Notes: a model not told the origin generated them from the sequence alone. Shown: positions 8,038 to 17,769, counted from the first letter of the stretch. The stretch: 64,000 nucleotides of DNA from Herbaspirillum sp. WKF16 (GCF_028993615.1 NZ_CP118632.1:3410001-3474000); one strand, 5' to 3'. Numbers and translations are program-made.

Positions 8038-8709
8038 TCAGGTGCGCAGGAAGTGGAAGAGGTTGCGCAGCATGCCGGCGGTGGCGCCCCAGATGAAATA
8101 GCGCTGGTAGGGCATGGTGTAGAAACTGCGGCGGCCCACCGGCTGCGGCAGCTCCACGGAGCGGCGCTGGTGGTTCAGGCCGTCCATCAGGAAGGCCAGC
8201 GGCACCTCGAAGATCTCCGCCACCTCGCGCGACTCGGGCACGGTGTCGAACGGCGGCGCGATCAGTCCGGCCACCGGGGTGACGCGATAGCCGGTGCCGG
8301 TGAAATAGTCCGGCAGCGAACCGATCACCTCGACATGGCCGCGCCCCAGGCCGATCTCCTCCTCGGTCTCGCGCAGCGCGGTCTCGATGGCCGAACCGTC
8401 GTAGTCTTCGCGACGCCCGCCGGGGAAGCTGATCTGGCCGGCATGGTCCTTGAGGTCGGCGGTGCGCTGGGTGAACAGCACCGTGAGCCCCTCGGGACGC
8501 AGCACGATGGGAATGAGCACCGAGGCCAGCCGGAAGCGGCCGTTGGCCTCGACCATGCGCGCGAGCTGGTCGCCGCTGTGCTCCGGCTCCCAGCGCGGCG
8601 GGTCCGAGAAGCGGCGGCGCAGCCAGTCGGCATTGAGGCGCGCGGCATCCAGCGCGCGCTCGCCGGCGACGGCATCAACTGGCAAGGTGACTGGATCGAA
8701 ACTGGCCAC
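8038..8709 (-). CDS. CoA pyrophosphatase-type NUDIX hydrolase
   Basis: The enzyme of 223 residues probably cleaves CoA and acyl-CoA to phosphopantetheine and 3',5'-ADP, like NudL/PCD1. The NUDIX box is complete: the sequence begins at GGRREDYDG and holds RETEEEIGL. It is preceded by the CoA-pyrophosphatase family motif (LFTQRTADLKDHAGQISFPGG region). The start is a GTG with no strong ribosome site, and no better start is seen before the conserved LRRRF region. It follows rplS in the same direction but after a terminator. Confidence 0.88.
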   Translation of the reverse strand: MASFDPVTLPVDAVAGERALDAARLNADWLRRRFSDPPRWEPEHSGDQLARMVEANGRFRLASVLIPIVLRPEGLTVLFTQRTADLKDHAGQISFPGGRREDYDGSAIETALRETEEEIGLGRGHVEVIGSLPDYFTGTGYRVTPVAGLIAPPFDTVPESREVAEIFEVPLAFLMDGLNHQRRSVELPQPVGRRSFYTMPYQRYFIWGATAGMLRNLFHFLRT

Positions 8710-8757
8710 GGCGTGATCGGATCAGGTTGGAAAACGGGATACCGTCGGATTGTGACG

Positions 8758-8793
8758 GAAAAGAAAAAGGGGCGTCGCGAGACACCCCTTTTC
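8758..8793 (-). terminator. Terminator of the rpsP-rimM-trmD-rplS operon
   Basis: The stem pairs GGGG and GTC with GAC and CCCC around a GCGA loop, with one opposed mismatch, and is followed on the minus strand by CCCCTTTTTCTTTT. It lies about 25 bases after the rplS stop. Confidence 0.85.
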
Positions 8794-8816
8794 CTAGAGC
8801 ATATGCATGCCGGGAA

Positions 8817-9194
8817 TTACTCAGCAGCCTTTGCAGCGCGGCTGGGCAGCTTTTCCTTGATGCGAGCCGACTTGCCCGAACGCTCACGCAGGTAGTACAG
8901 CTTGGCGCGACGGACATCACCACGACGCTTCACTTCGATCGAAGCGATCAGCGGCGAGTACAGCTGGAAAGTACGCTCGACGCCTTCACCGGACGAAATC
9001 TTGCGAACGATGAAGTTGGAGTTCAGACCACGGTTGCGACGTGCGATCACGACGCCTTCGTAGGCCTGGGCACGCTTGCGGGTGCCTTCAACCACGTTGA
9101 CGCTGACGATCACGGTGTCGCCGGGGGCGAAATCGGGAATGTTCTTGGCGAGACGCGCGATCTCTTCTTGCTCGAGTTGCTGGATCAGATCCAT
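8817..9194 (-). CDS. rplS: 50S ribosomal protein L19
   Basis: L19 sits at the 30S-50S interface. The 125-residue protein has the usual [15 protein letters not shown] start and the conserved block [16 protein letters not shown], followed by [17 protein letters not shown]. The start at 9194 is fixed by AGGAG six to seven bases upstream. It is the last gene of the rpsP-rimM-trmD-rplS operon and follows trmD after a 177-base spacer that contains two hairpins. Confidence 0.97.
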   Translation of the reverse strand: MDLIQQLEQEEIARLAKNIPDFAPGDTVIVSVNVVEGTRKRAQAYEGVVIARRNRGLNSNFIVRKISSGEGVERTFQLYSPLIASIEVKRRGDVRRAKLYYLRERSGKSARIKEKLPSRAAKAAE

Positions 9195-9275
9195 TTTTTG
9201 CTCCTGTAACCATCTTGCCGGCGCCGGGGTCTTGCGACCTTCCTTGTTGCCCGGTAGAGGATGGGGTTTCAATGA

Positions 9276-9317
9276 CAGCGGCAAAGCCGCTGCAAGTTGC
9301 TGCCGGCGCATGCCGGC
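9276..9317 (-). promoter_or_regulatory. Two hairpins in the trmD-rplS spacer
   Basis: A CAGCGGC/GCCGCTG stem with a 3-nt loop (9276-9292) and a GCCGGC/GCCGGC stem with a 4-nt loop (9302-9317) lie in the mRNA ahead of rplS. Neither has a T run, so they are not terminators. They may set mRNA stability or rplS translation. Confidence 0.4.
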
Positions 9318-9371
9318 GGTACTGCTGGTGCTACTTCCTTACGGGATGCCTGGGCATCCGCGGCCCGCATG

Positions 9372-10121
9372 TCAGGGCAAGCCGCTCAAAAACTTTTCAT
9401 CCGCCTTGCTCAGCAATCCGGCTGCGCGCGCTTTGGCGATCAGGTCCGGCCGCTTGGCCCGGGTTGCTTCCAGCGCCTTCTGGCGGCGCCACTTCATGAT
9501 CTCTGCATGATGGCCGCCCAGCAGGATGGGGGGCACCGGTTCGCCTTCGTAGACCTCGGGCCGCGTGTAATGCGGGCAATCCAGCAGGCCGTTGACGAAA
9601 CTGTCTTCCACCGCCGAGGCGCCGTCGTTGAGTGCGCCCGGCAACAGGCGGATCACCGCGTCCATCAGCGCCATCGCCGGCAACTCGCCGCCGGAGAGGA
9701 CGAAATCGCCGATGCTGATTTCCTCGTCCACGCACTTGTCGAGCAGGCGCTGGTCGATCGCTTCATAGCGGCCGCACAGCAGCACCACGCCCGGCTCCTG
9801 CGACAGGCCCACTACCCGCTCATGCGTCAGCGGCGCGCCTTGCGGCGACAGGTAGATCACCCGCGGCCGGGCCAGTCCCAGTTCTTGCTGGCGCCGCTGC
9901 GCGGCGCCGATGGTCGCCTCCAGGGGCTTGGCCAGCATCACCATCCCGGGGCCGCCGCCGTAGGGGCGGTCATCCACGGTGCGGTGGTTGTCGGTGGTGA
10001 AATCGCGCGGATTCCACAGCGACAGGCCCCAGCGTTTCTGCTCCAGCGCCCGGCGGGTAATGCCGGATTGCGTCAGCGCGGCGAACATCTCGGGGAACAG
10101 AGTGACGACATCGAACTGCAT
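9372..10121 (-). CDS. trmD: tRNA (guanine-37-N1)-methyltransferase
   Basis: TrmD methylates G37 next to the anticodon in tRNAs and so prevents frameshifting. The 249-residue SPOUT-class protein starts [13 protein letters not shown]. It has the SAM-site knot region [26 protein letters not shown] and [13 protein letters not shown]. The ATG at 10121 is chosen because GGAGG is four bases ahead; a GTG directly upstream is too close to it. It is third in the conserved rpsP-rimM-trmD-rplS operon. Confidence 0.97.
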   Translation of the reverse strand: MQFDVVTLFPEMFAALTQSGITRRALEQKRWGLSLWNPRDFTTDNHRTVDDRPYGGGPGMVMLAKPLEATIGAAQRRQQELGLARPRVIYLSPQGAPLTHERVVGLSQEPGVVLLCGRYEAIDQRLLDKCVDEEISIGDFVLSGGELPAMALMDAVIRLLPGALNDGASAVEDSFVNGLLDCPHYTRPEVYEGEPVPPILLGGHHAEIMKWRRQKALEATRAKRPDLIAKARAAGLLSKADEKFLSGLP

Positions 10122-10198
10122 CACGCCTCCATCCCCAATGAATCCTGTTGCACTGTTGCTGGCATCGCCGGCGCCGGAAATGAAAAAACTGACCGCAG

Positions 10199-10816
10199 TC
10201 AGTAGTCCACGTCCCAGTCGACGATGATCTTCTTTTCTGTCTGCTGCACCGTCTTGACGAACTGGTCGACGAACGGAATCAGCATCTCGGACGCGGCGGC
10301 GGATTTCTCCTTCGCGCCCTTCCTGGCTGGCGCGGCTTCTTCAGGCTGCGCCGCACCGGGTTCTGCGTCCTGCACCGGCGCAACCACCCTCAGGATCGGG
10401 TGGGCGCCGTTGTCCATCATGTCGGACACCACGCCCAGCTGCTTGCCCTGCAGGTTTTCCACCGTTGAGCCGATCAGGTCAACCCAATAGAATTCGTCGT
10501 CATCCAGCGCCGGGAAGTGCTTGCGGGAGATGGAAACCACCGTGCCCTTCATCGCTTCGGCCGCATTGCGGTCGGCTACCCCGGTCAGGCGCGCAACGAC
10601 ATCGCCGCTGTGCTCCTTGGACTGCATGACTTCAACGTCTTGCTTCGGCGCGCCGGATTTCTCCAGCCACCAGGTCTTTGCATTCAGCAAGGCTTCCGCC
10701 TCGGCCGAATACGGACGCACGCGAATCCAGCCCTGAATGCCATAGGCTCCTGTCACATGGCCGACGGTCACGAGATCGTCGGGTGCGGAGAAACCCGCCT
10801 GGGCTGAACTGGTCAC
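10199..10816 (-). CDS. rimM: 16S rRNA processing protein RimM
   Basis: RimM helps mature the 30S head domain and binds S19. This 205-residue copy has the N-terminal barrel ([18 protein letters not shown]) and the PRC-barrel region ([22 protein letters not shown]). About 40 residues of Ala/Glu/Lys-rich insert interrupt the C-terminal half near residues 150-175, longer than in E. coli RimM. The start is GTG with AAGG seven bases ahead. It is second in the operon, 69 bases after rpsP. Confidence 0.96.
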   Translation of the reverse strand: MTSSAQAGFSAPDDLVTVGHVTGAYGIQGWIRVRPYSAEAEALLNAKTWWLEKSGAPKQDVEVMQSKEHSGDVVARLTGVADRNAAEAMKGTVVSISRKHFPALDDDEFYWVDLIGSTVENLQGKQLGVVSDMMDNGAHPILRVVAPVQDAEPGAAQPEEAAPARKGAKEKSAAASEMLIPFVDQFVKTVQQTEKKIIVDWDVDY

Positions 10817-10885
10817 TGATGCGCCTTACCTGGCCTGTACCCATGCGCCCCGAGGGACGCCGGACGACAGGCCCGATGAACTTGC

Positions 10886-11137
10886 TTAGGCAGCGGCCTT
10901 GCCGGCGCTGGCGACCAGGCGAGCCACGGTCGGCGACAGTTGCGCGCCAACGCCTTGCCAGTAGGCCAGACGGTCTGCGGCGACGCGAACGATTTCTTCC
11001 TTGCCCGATGCGACCGGGTTGTAGAAGCCGATGCGCTCGATGAAGCGACCGTCACGACGGTTGCGCGAATCGGTTGCAACGATGTTGTAGAAGGGGCGCT
11101 TCTTGGCGCCGCCACGAGCTAAACGAATAACGACCAT
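10886..11137 (-). CDS. rpsP: 30S ribosomal protein S16
   Basis: S16 is an early-binding 30S protein. The 83-residue sequence starts [20 protein letters not shown] and holds the conserved [14 protein letters not shown]. The start at 11137 follows a GGA seven bases upstream. Upstream in-frame codons run through the promoter and are not used. It is the first gene of rpsP-rimM-trmD-rplS and lies about 33 nt behind the predicted transcription start. Confidence 0.97.
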   Translation of the reverse strand: MVVIRLARGGAKKRPFYNIVATDSRNRRDGRFIERIGFYNPVASGKEEIVRVAADRLAYWQGVGAQLSPTVARLVASAGKAAA

Positions 11138-11451
11138 AATGGTTCCAGTAAGAATACGGACACGGAAAAGCCGCAGATTATAACGGACTTCCACCCGACT
11201 GGGCAACCTGCTTGCCGCTTTTGTGTACTTATCCAACGCAGAAAGCCCGCAAACGCCACCGATTCTGATGCCAAATTACATCAGGGCAAGGGATACGGCG
11301 GCCATGGCGATGACCGCCGCTGTCGAAACGACAATACTGGCTTCTCTTGCTGCAAGGGAAAGCGGCGCTGCCGATGGGCTATACTCGCCCGCTACCCCTA
11401 CGACAACAGCGCCGCCGGCCACGCCGGACGGCGGGAACGAGACATTACCAG
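11138..11451. other. Divergent intergenic region between rpsP and the TM2 gene
   Basis: It holds the rpsP promoter (11177-11206). The half toward the TM2 gene shows no clear promoter or gene. Confidence 0.5.
11177..11206 (-). promoter_or_regulatory. Sigma-70 promoter of the rpsP operon
   Basis: The minus strand has a perfect TATAAT at 11182-11177 and TTGCCC at 11206-11201, with an 18-base spacer. The start would be near 11170, about 33 nt ahead of the rpsP ATG. Confidence 0.75.
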
Positions 11452-11874
11452 ATGCAACAATCCGGCAAGCACAAGAACAAGACCCTGGCCACCCTGATCG
11501 CGGCCCTCGCCGGCGGCGTCGGCCTGCACCGTTTCTACCTGCATGGCGCGCGCGACCGCTTCGGCTGGCTGCATGTGCTGTCCATTCCGCTGTCGCTGGC
11601 GCTGATGGCGGCCAACCCGGGGGCGCCGCAGCTGTTCACCGGCCTGCCCTTCGTCCTCTCCGTGCTGTGCGGCTGCCTGGAGGCGCTGGTGATCGGCCTC
11701 ACGCCCGACGACAAGTGGGACCTGAAACATAACGCCACCAGCGGCAGGCAATCGGAATCGCACTGGATCCTGGCGGTGATCATCGTCCTGACCACAGGCC
11801 TGGGCGCGATGGGCCTGATCGCCCTGCTGGCGCGCAGCTTCGACCTGCTGTTCACCGGCGGCGCCTTCGGCTGA
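11452..11874 (+). CDS. TM2-domain membrane protein
   Basis: This 140-residue protein has the TM2 pattern: a lysine-rich start, then a hydrophobic helix with GVGLHRFYLHGARDRFGWLHV. Further hydrophobic stretches follow near residues 55-75 and 105-135. TM2 proteins are small inner-membrane proteins of mostly unknown role. The ATG at 11452 is chosen because the homologous part begins there. The ribosome site is weak. It stands alone between rpsP and a bidirectional terminator. Confidence 0.75.
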   Translation: MQQSGKHKNKTLATLIAALAGGVGLHRFYLHGARDRFGWLHVLSIPLSLALMAANPGAPQLFTGLPFVLSVLCGCLEALVIGLTPDDKWDLKHNATSGRQSESHWILAVIIVLTTGLGAMGLIALLARSFDLLFTGGAFG

Positions 11875-11887
11875 GCGCGGCGCGATG

Positions 11888-11926
11888 AAAAAAGCCCGGC
11901 GGACCTGAACGGCCTCCGGGCTTTTT
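11888..11926. terminator. Bidirectional terminator between the TM2 gene and the acyl-CoA dehydrogenase gene
   Basis: The arms AAAAAAGCCCGG and CCGGGCTTTTT are flanked by A and T runs on both sides. It lies between two convergent genes. Confidence 0.9.
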
Positions 11927-11961
11927 ATTGCCTGCGCCTGCCGCGCGCAAGGCGGAACGCG

Positions 11962-13746
11962 TCAGAACTGGTCTTCGGACAGGGCCAGCACCGAGCCGGC
12001 GCCTTCCACGATGGCGGTGCGATAAGCCAGCGCTTGCGGCAGGATCTGGTCGGCAAAGAAGCGCGCCGTGACCAGCTTGGCCTCATAGAACTTGGCGTCG
12101 CCCTCGCCGGCCTTCAGCTTCGCCGCCGACACCGCTGCTGCGCGCGCCATCTGCCAGCCGCCGAGCACCACGCCGGCCATCTTGAGATAGGTCACGCTGC
12201 CGGCGAACACCGACTTGATCTCGCCCTTGAAGTTGGCCACCACGTAATCGACCACCTCCTCCAGCGCGCCGGCCGCCTCGTTCAGGCGCAGGCCGATGAG
12301 CTTGAGCTGGGCGTCGCCTTCCAGCCCGGCCGCGGTCTTGCGCACCTGGGCGATGATGCCCTTGGCCACCGCGCCGCCGTCGCGCACGGTCTTGCGGCCG
12401 ACCAGGTCGTTGGCCTGGATCGCCGTGGTGCCTTCGTAGATCGAGAGGATGCGGGCGTCGCGATAGTACTGCGCGGCCCCGGTCTCCTCGATGAAGCCCA
12501 TGCCGCCGTGCACCTGCACGCCGGTGGAGGTGACATCGATGGCCAGCTCGGTGGACCAGCCCTTGACGATGGGCACCAGGTATTCATAGAAGGCCTGGTT
12601 GGCCTTGCGGGTCGCCTCGTCGGCGTGGAAGTGGGCGGCGTCGGAAGTCGCCGCGGCCACATACGCCAGCGCGCGCGCGCCTTCAACCTGGGCGCGCATG
12701 GACATCAGCATGCGGCGTACGTCGGGCTGGTGGATGATGGTGACCGCGCCGGCCGAGCCGGCCAGGTCGCGCGACTGCACGCGATCCTTGGCGTAGGCCA
12801 CGGCCTTCTGGTAGGCGCGCTCGGAGACCGACAGGCCCTGCACGCCGACGGCGAAGCGCGCGGCGTTCATCATGATGAACATGTATTCCAGTCCGCGATT
12901 CTCCTCGCCCACCAGCGTGCCGATGGCGCCGCCGTGGTCGCCGAACTGCAGCACCGCGGTCGGGCTGGCCTTGATGCCCAGCTTGTGCTCGATCGACACG
13001 CAATGCACGTCGTTGCGCTCTCCCAGCGAGCCGTCGGCGTTGATCAGGAACTTGGGCACCACGAACAGCGAGATGCCCTTCACGCCCTCGGGCGCGTTCG
13101 GCGTGCGCGCCAGCACCAGGTGCACGATGTTCTCCGCCATGTCGTGCTCGCCGTAGGTGATGAAGATCTTGGTGCCGGAGAGCTTGTAGGTGCCGTCGCC
13201 CTGCGGCACGGCGCGCGTGCGCACCAGGGCCAGGTCGGAACCGGCCTGCGGCTCGGTCAGGTTCATCGTGCCGGTCCACTTGCCGGAGATGAAGTTGGCG
13301 ATGTAGGTCTGCTGCTGCTCCTTGGTGCCGGCAGTCATCAGCGCTTCGATGGTGCCGTCGGTCAACAGCGGGCACAGCGCAAAGGACAGGTTGGCCGAGT
13401 TCAGCATCTCGATGCAGGGCGTGGCCAGCAGCTTGGGCAAGCCCTGGCCGCCGAACTCCACCGGATGCTGCACGCCCTGCCAGCCGGCTTCACCGAACTG
13501 CCGGAAGGCTTCCTTGAAGCCGGCGCTGGTGGTGACGCGGCCGTCGGACCAGGAGCTGGGCTGCTGGTCGCCGGAATGATTCAACGGCGCCACCACCTCG
13601 CTGCAGAACTTGGCGTTCTCCTCCAGGATGGCCTCGGCCGTCTCCGGCGTGGCGTCCTCGCAGCCCGGCATGGCGTTGACTGCGGCCAGGCCGGCCAGCT
13701 CGTTCATGACGAACAACATATCCTTCAATGGCGCGGTGTAACTCAT
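11962..13746 (-). CDS. Acyl-CoA dehydrogenase (DmdC/AidB-like large type)
   Basis: This FAD enzyme introduces a trans-2 double bond in an acyl-CoA and passes electrons to ETF, whose genes lie directly upstream in the same direction. The 594-residue length and the extra C-terminal domain place it with the long acyl-CoA dehydrogenases near DmdC rather than the 380-residue type. Visible family motifs are GTMNLTEPQAGSDL, KIFITYGEHDMAENI and GVQVHGGMGFIEETG. The start at 13746 follows a perfect AGGAGG. A large in-frame extension upstream runs through the terminator of etfA and is rejected. The natural substrate (fatty acyl-CoA or methylmercaptopropionyl-CoA) cannot be fixed from sequence. Confidence 0.92.
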   Translation of the reverse strand: MSYTAPLKDMLFVMNELAGLAAVNAMPGCEDATPETAEAILEENAKFCSEVVAPLNHSGDQQPSSWSDGRVTTSAGFKEAFRQFGEAGWQGVQHPVEFGGQGLPKLLATPCIEMLNSANLSFALCPLLTDGTIEALMTAGTKEQQQTYIANFISGKWTGTMNLTEPQAGSDLALVRTRAVPQGDGTYKLSGTKIFITYGEHDMAENIVHLVLARTPNAPEGVKGISLFVVPKFLINADGSLGERNDVHCVSIEHKLGIKASPTAVLQFGDHGGAIGTLVGEENRGLEYMFIMMNAARFAVGVQGLSVSERAYQKAVAYAKDRVQSRDLAGSAGAVTIIHQPDVRRMLMSMRAQVEGARALAYVAAATSDAAHFHADEATRKANQAFYEYLVPIVKGWSTELAIDVTSTGVQVHGGMGFIEETGAAQYYRDARILSIYEGTTAIQANDLVGRKTVRDGGAVAKGIIAQVRKTAAGLEGDAQLKLIGLRLNEAAGALEEVVDYVVANFKGEIKSVFAGSVTYLKMAGVVLGGWQMARAAAVSAAKLKAGEGDAKFYEAKLVTARFFADQILPQALAYRTAIVEGAGSVLALSEDQF

Positions 13747-13830
13747 CTCCAACCTCCTGAGTAAAACTGAAGCGATCTGGCGTCGCTCCTTGCTTTCGAA
13801 AACACTTCCGGCGACAAAACGCGGCCGGAT

Positions 13831-13856
13831 GAAAACACCCCGGCAAAAGCCGGGGC
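13831..13856 (-). terminator. Terminator after etfA
   Basis: CCCCGGC and GCCGGGG close a 4-nt loop and are followed on the minus strand by TGTTTTC. It lies between etfA and the acyl-CoA dehydrogenase gene and would reduce read-through rather than seal it. Confidence 0.65.
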
Positions 13857-13882
13857 GGGAACTGCTGCGGATGCTGCCGGAA

Positions 13883-14821
13883 TCAGCCCAGCTGCTTGAC
13901 CAGCTCAGGCACGACCTCGAACAGGTCGCCGACGATGCCGTAGTCGGCCACCGAGAAGATCGGCGCCTCCTCATCCTTGTTGATCGCCACGATCACCTTC
14001 GAATCCTTCATACCGGCCAAATGCTGGATCGCGCCGGAGATGCCGACGGCGATGTAGAGCTGCGGCGCCACGATCTTGCCGGTCTGGCCGACCTGCCAGT
14101 CGTTGGGCACGTAGCCGGCGTCCACCGCGGCGCGCGAGGCGCCCATGGCGGCGTTGAGCTTGTCGGCCAGCGGCTCCAGGATCTTGAAGCTTTCCGAGGA
14201 GCCCATGCCGCGGCCACCGGAGACGATGATCTTGGCGGCGGTCAGCTCCGGACGATCCGACTTGGCGACCTCGCGGCCGACGAAGCTGGACTTGCCCGAA
14301 TCGGCCACGGCCGAAATGTTTTCCACGGCGGCAGAAGTACCCTGGGCGCCCTGCGCGGCCTGGTCGAAACCGGTGGTGCGCACGGTGATGACCTTGACCG
14401 GATCGACCGACTGCACGGTGGCGATCGCGTTGCCGGCGTAGATCGGGCGCTCGAAGGTATCGGGCGACTCGACCTTGGTGATGTCGGAGATCTGGCCCAC
14501 GTCCAGCTTGGCGGCCACGCGCGGCAGGATGTTCTTGCCGTAGGCGGTGGCGGGCGCCAGGATGTGGCTGTAGTCCTTGGCAATGGCCAGGACCTGCTCG
14601 GCCACGTTCTCGGCCAGGCCGTCGGCGAACTGCGCGCCGTCGGCCAGCAGGACCTTGGACACGCACGCGACCTGCGCGGCGGCGTCGGCCACGGCCTTGG
14701 CATTGGCGCCGGCCACCAGCACGTGGACGTCGCCGCCGACCTGGGTGGCGGCGGTGATGGTGTTGAGGGTGCTGCCCTTCAGGCTGGCGTTGTCGTGTTC
14801 GGCAATAACGAGTGCGGTCAT
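13883..14821 (-). CDS. etfA: Electron transfer flavoprotein, alpha subunit
   Basis: EtfA carries the FAD that takes electrons from acyl-CoA dehydrogenases and hands them to ETF:quinone oxidoreductase. The 312-residue protein has the FAD-binding C-terminal domain with [13 protein letters not shown], the [16 protein letters not shown] block and [21 protein letters not shown]. The gene begins two bases after the etfB stop, so the two subunits are co-translated. Confidence 0.97.
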   Translation of the reverse strand: MTALVIAEHDNASLKGSTLNTITAATQVGGDVHVLVAGANAKAVADAAAQVACVSKVLLADGAQFADGLAENVAEQVLAIAKDYSHILAPATAYGKNILPRVAAKLDVGQISDITKVESPDTFERPIYAGNAIATVQSVDPVKVITVRTTGFDQAAQGAQGTSAAVENISAVADSGKSSFVGREVAKSDRPELTAAKIIVSGGRGMGSSESFKILEPLADKLNAAMGASRAAVDAGYVPNDWQVGQTGKIVAPQLYIAVGISGAIQHLAGMKDSKVIVAINKDEEAPIFSVADYGIVGDLFEVVPELVKQLG

Positions 14822-14823
14822 GA

Positions 14824-15579
14824 TCAGATCACCTTTGCTTCATTTTTCAGTTTGGCCACCAAGGTCGCTACGTCCGGCACCTTCACGCCGGCGCTGCGCT
14901 TGGGCGGCTCGACGACCTTGAGGGTCTTCACGCGCGGCGCCACGTCCACGCCCAGCTCTTCCGGCTTGACGTTGTCGAGCTGCTTCTTCTTGGCCTTCAT
15001 GATGTTGGGCAGCGTCACGTAGCGCGGCTCGTTGAGGCGCAGGTCGGTGGTGATGATGGCCGGCAGGGTCAAGGCCAGGGTTTCCAGGCCGCCGTCCACT
15101 TCGCGGGTGACCGTCACCTTGCCGTCTTCCAGCACCACCTTGGAGGCGAAGGTGGCTTGCGGCCAGCCCAGGAGCGCGGCCAGCATCTGGCCGGTCTGGT
15201 TGCAGTCGTCGTCGATGGCCTGCTTGCCCAGGATGATCAGCTGCGGCTGCTCCTTCTCGGCCAGCGCCTTGAGGATCTTGGCCACGGCCAGCGGCTGCAG
15301 CTCCACATCCGCACCGACTTCGGCCAGGATGCCGCGGTCGGCGCCGATGGCCATGGCGGTGCGCAGGGTTTCCTGGCACTGCGCCACACCGGCGGAGACG
15401 GCGATCACTTCGGTCACCTTGCCGCCTTCTTTGAGGCGCACGGCTTCTTCCACCGCGATTTCGTCAAACGGGTTCATCGACATCTTGACGTTGGCGATAT
15501 CCACGCCGCTGCCGTCGCTCTTGACGCGCACCTTGACGTTGTAATCCACGACGCGCTTGACTGGTACTAATACTTTCAT
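14824..15579 (-). CDS. etfB: Electron transfer flavoprotein, beta subunit
   Basis: EtfB binds AMP and forms the heterodimer with EtfA. The 251-residue protein starts [19 protein letters not shown], with the typical [17 protein letters not shown] near residue 40 and [15 protein letters not shown] near 120. It is the first gene of etfB-etfA-acyl-CoA dehydrogenase, which suits beta-oxidation-type catabolism. The 230 bases upstream are AT-richer and should hold the promoter. Confidence 0.97.
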   Translation of the reverse strand: MKVLVPVKRVVDYNVKVRVKSDGSGVDIANVKMSMNPFDEIAVEEAVRLKEGGKVTEVIAVSAGVAQCQETLRTAMAIGADRGILAEVGADVELQPLAVAKILKALAEKEQPQLIILGKQAIDDDCNQTGQMLAALLGWPQATFASKVVLEDGKVTVTREVDGGLETLALTLPAIITTDLRLNEPRYVTLPNIMKAKKKQLDNVKPEELGVDVAPRVKTLKVVEPPKRSAGVKVPDVATLVAKLKNEAKVI

Positions 15580-15740
15580 CGCATGGCCCTTGCAAAAAGG
15601 AATTGACGTAAACGTAAACTTCTGCGGAATTATAAAAGCAAAACGAAGCGGCTATCGAAATTTAGCACGATCGTTCTTTTTAATGTTCGAAGCATACACA
15701 CTAATTTCTTCGAGCGGAAGAGAAAATGCCGCCTCGCGCG

Positions 15741-15771
15741 AAAAAACTTGGCGCCGAAACGGCGGCGTCCC
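15741..15771 (-). terminator. Probable terminator of the ketogluconate operon
   Basis: CGCCG and CGGCG close a 3-nt loop. On the minus strand they are followed by CCAAGTTTTTTCG. It lies about 40 bases after the stop of the reductase gene. Confidence 0.5.
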
Positions 15772-15809
15772 GGGCTTTCGCGGGAGCAAGAACGCCGGCC
15801 TCGGCGGGA

Positions 15810-16769
15810 TCAGGCGGCCAGGTGCGCGACCTTCTCACCGCGCAGGCCGGCGATCAGGTTGGCCACGGCCAGCTCGGCCATGGCCAGGCGGGTTTCATGC
15901 GTGGCCGAACCGATGTGGGGCAGCGCCACGACGTTGGAGAGCTTGAGCAAGGGCGAGTCCGCCGGCAGCGGCTCGACCTCGAACACGTCCAGGCCGGCGG
16001 CGTAGATGGTCTTGTCCTGCAGCGCCGCGATCAGCGCGGCCTCGTCGACGATGCGCCCGCGCGAGGCGTTGATGAAGATCGCGCTGCGCTTCATCAGGCC
16101 GAACTCGCGGGCGCCGAACATGCGCTCGGTCTCGGGCGTGAGCGGCAGCATCAGGCAAACGAAGTCGGATTGCGCCAGCAGCTCGTCCTTGCCAACGAAC
16201 GTGGCGGCCAGCTCACGCTCGGCCTCGGGGTTGGGCCGCGTGTTGTTATAGAGGATCTTCATGCCGAAGCCGTGATGCGCGCGGCGCGCCACAGCGCTGC
16301 CGATGCGCCCCATGCCGATCAGGCCGAGCGTCTTGCCGTGCACGTTCACGCCGAACTGCGCCTCGCCGATGCTGCCCTTCCAGTTGCCGGCCTTGACGTA
16401 TTCGGCCAGCTCCACCACGCGTCGCGCGCTGGCCAGGATCAGCGAGAAGATGGTGTCGGCGGTAGCCTCGTTGAGCACGCCCGGCGTGTGCGCCAGCATC
16501 AGGCCGCGCCGCCTGAAGTAGTGCAGGTCGAAGTTGTCGACGCCGACCGAGACGGTGGACGCGATCTTCAGCTCGGGCGCGCCGTCCAGCATCTCGTTGG
16601 TGATGGCCAGGCTGGCGCCGAGGATGCCGTGCGCGGTCTTGAGCGACTCCAGGAAGGCGGCGCGGTTGCCGTCGTTGACGCGGTCGAAGAAGGTAACGTC
16701 GAATTCGGCCTGCAGTTGCCGGTTCAGATGTTCCGGCAATGTCTTGTACACCACTACGCGCTGCTTCAT
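15810..16769 (-). CDS. kguD: 2-Hydroxyacid dehydrogenase, probable 2-keto-6-phosphogluconate reductase (KguD-like)
   Basis: The 319-residue protein is a D-isomer-specific 2-hydroxyacid dehydrogenase of the GhrB/TkrA type. The Rossmann motif is GLIGMGRIGSAVARRAHHGFGM near residue 150. The catalytic Arg lies in INASRGRIVDEAAL, and the His in LPHIGSATHETR. In Pseudomonas, KguD reduces 2-keto-6-phosphogluconate to 6-phosphogluconate. The same role is inferred here because a KguK-like kinase and a KguE-like protein precede it in the same operon. Glyoxylate or hydroxypyruvate reduction would be the alternative from sequence alone. AGGAAG precedes the ATG. Confidence 0.85.
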   Translation of the reverse strand: MKQRVVVYKTLPEHLNRQLQAEFDVTFFDRVNDGNRAAFLESLKTAHGILGASLAITNEMLDGAPELKIASTVSVGVDNFDLHYFRRRGLMLAHTPGVLNEATADTIFSLILASARRVVELAEYVKAGNWKGSIGEAQFGVNVHGKTLGLIGMGRIGSAVARRAHHGFGMKILYNNTRPNPEAERELAATFVGKDELLAQSDFVCLMLPLTPETERMFGAREFGLMKRSAIFINASRGRIVDEAALIAALQDKTIYAAGLDVFEVEPLPADSPLLKLSNVVALPHIGSATHETRLAMAELAVANLIAGLRGEKVAHLAA

Positions 16770-16802
16770 CGGTCTTCCTGAGAAAAGTGTTGAGGGGGTG
16801 GT

Positions 16803-17753
16803 CTAGCCGGCCGCCTCCAGTTGGGCGCGGGTCGGCAAGCCTTCCATGTCGCCGACGACCTGGATGGCGAAGGCGCCGATGCGGTTGCCGCGCATTACCG
16901 CCTGCTCCACCGGCAAGCCTTCCAGCATGCCGCTGATGACGCCCACGGCGAAGCCGTCGCCGGCGCCCACGGTGTCGACTACCTCCGCCACCTTCACGCC
17001 GGCCACCGTGCCTTCGCCATCGGCATTGCGCCAGTAGGCGCCTTCGGCGCCCAGCTTGATGACCACCATCGACACGCCGCGCTCCAGGTAGAAGGCGGCG
17101 ATGTCGCGAGCCTGAGTGTAACCCGTCAGGATTTTTCCTTCAGACAGCCCCGGCAGCACCCAGTCCGCCTTGAAGGCCAACGCGTTGAGCTGCCGCGCCA
17201 TCTCCTCCTGCGAAGGCCACAGCATCGGCCGCAGGTTGGGATCGAAGGAGATGGTCTTGCCGCGCGCGCGCATGAAGTCCAGCGCGTGATGCGCGAAGGC
17301 CATGGTGGTCGCCGACAGCGCCGGCGCGATGCCGGTGGCGTGCAGGTGGCGCGCGTTGCCGAAGTAGCTCTCGTCGAAGTCGTCCACCGACAGGTGGCTG
17401 GCCGCCGAGCCCTTGCGGTAATACTCGATGGCGGGATCGGCGCCGCCCACCGCGCGCGCCTTCAACTGGATCGCCGTGCGGAACTCCATGTCGGTGATCA
17501 CCCGGCTTACGTCCACGCCTTCCTGCGCCACGCGCTTGCTGATGAAGCGCCCGAACGAGTCGTTGCCCACCCGGCTGGCCCAACCCACCTTCAGCCCCAG
17601 GCGCGCCAGGCCGATGGCGACATTGGTCTCGGCGCCGGCCAGGCGGCGCGTGTACTTTTCCACGTCCTCGAAGGCCCCGACCTCATCGGCCACCAGCAAG
17701 GCCAGCGCCTCGCCGTAGGTCGCCACATCCAGCTGCACCGCACTCTCGTTCAT
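16803..17753 (-). CDS. kguK: PfkB-family sugar kinase, probable 2-ketogluconate kinase (KguK-like)
   Basis: The 316-residue ribokinase-fold protein has the PfkB signatures AGAETNVAIGLARLG (about 40-54) and DTVGAGDGFAVGV (catalytic Asp, about 254-266). It ends with GNRIGAFAIQVVGDMEGLPTR, which I recall as characteristic of Pseudomonas KguK. It would phosphorylate 2-ketogluconate at C6. 2-Keto-3-deoxygluconate kinase (KdgK) is the main alternative within the same family. The flanking epimerase-like and reductase genes favour KguK. It starts 17 bases after the previous stop, behind AAGGAAG. Confidence 0.83.
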   Translation of the reverse strand: MNESAVQLDVATYGEALALLVADEVGAFEDVEKYTRRLAGAETNVAIGLARLGLKVGWASRVGNDSFGRFISKRVAQEGVDVSRVITDMEFRTAIQLKARAVGGADPAIEYYRKGSAASHLSVDDFDESYFGNARHLHATGIAPALSATTMAFAHHALDFMRARGKTISFDPNLRPMLWPSQEEMARQLNALAFKADWVLPGLSEGKILTGYTQARDIAAFYLERGVSMVVIKLGAEGAYWRNADGEGTVAGVKVAEVVDTVGAGDGFAVGVISGMLEGLPVEQAVMRGNRIGAFAIQVVGDMEGLPTRAQLEAAG

Positions 17754-17769
17754 CGTCTTCCTTCTTGTT

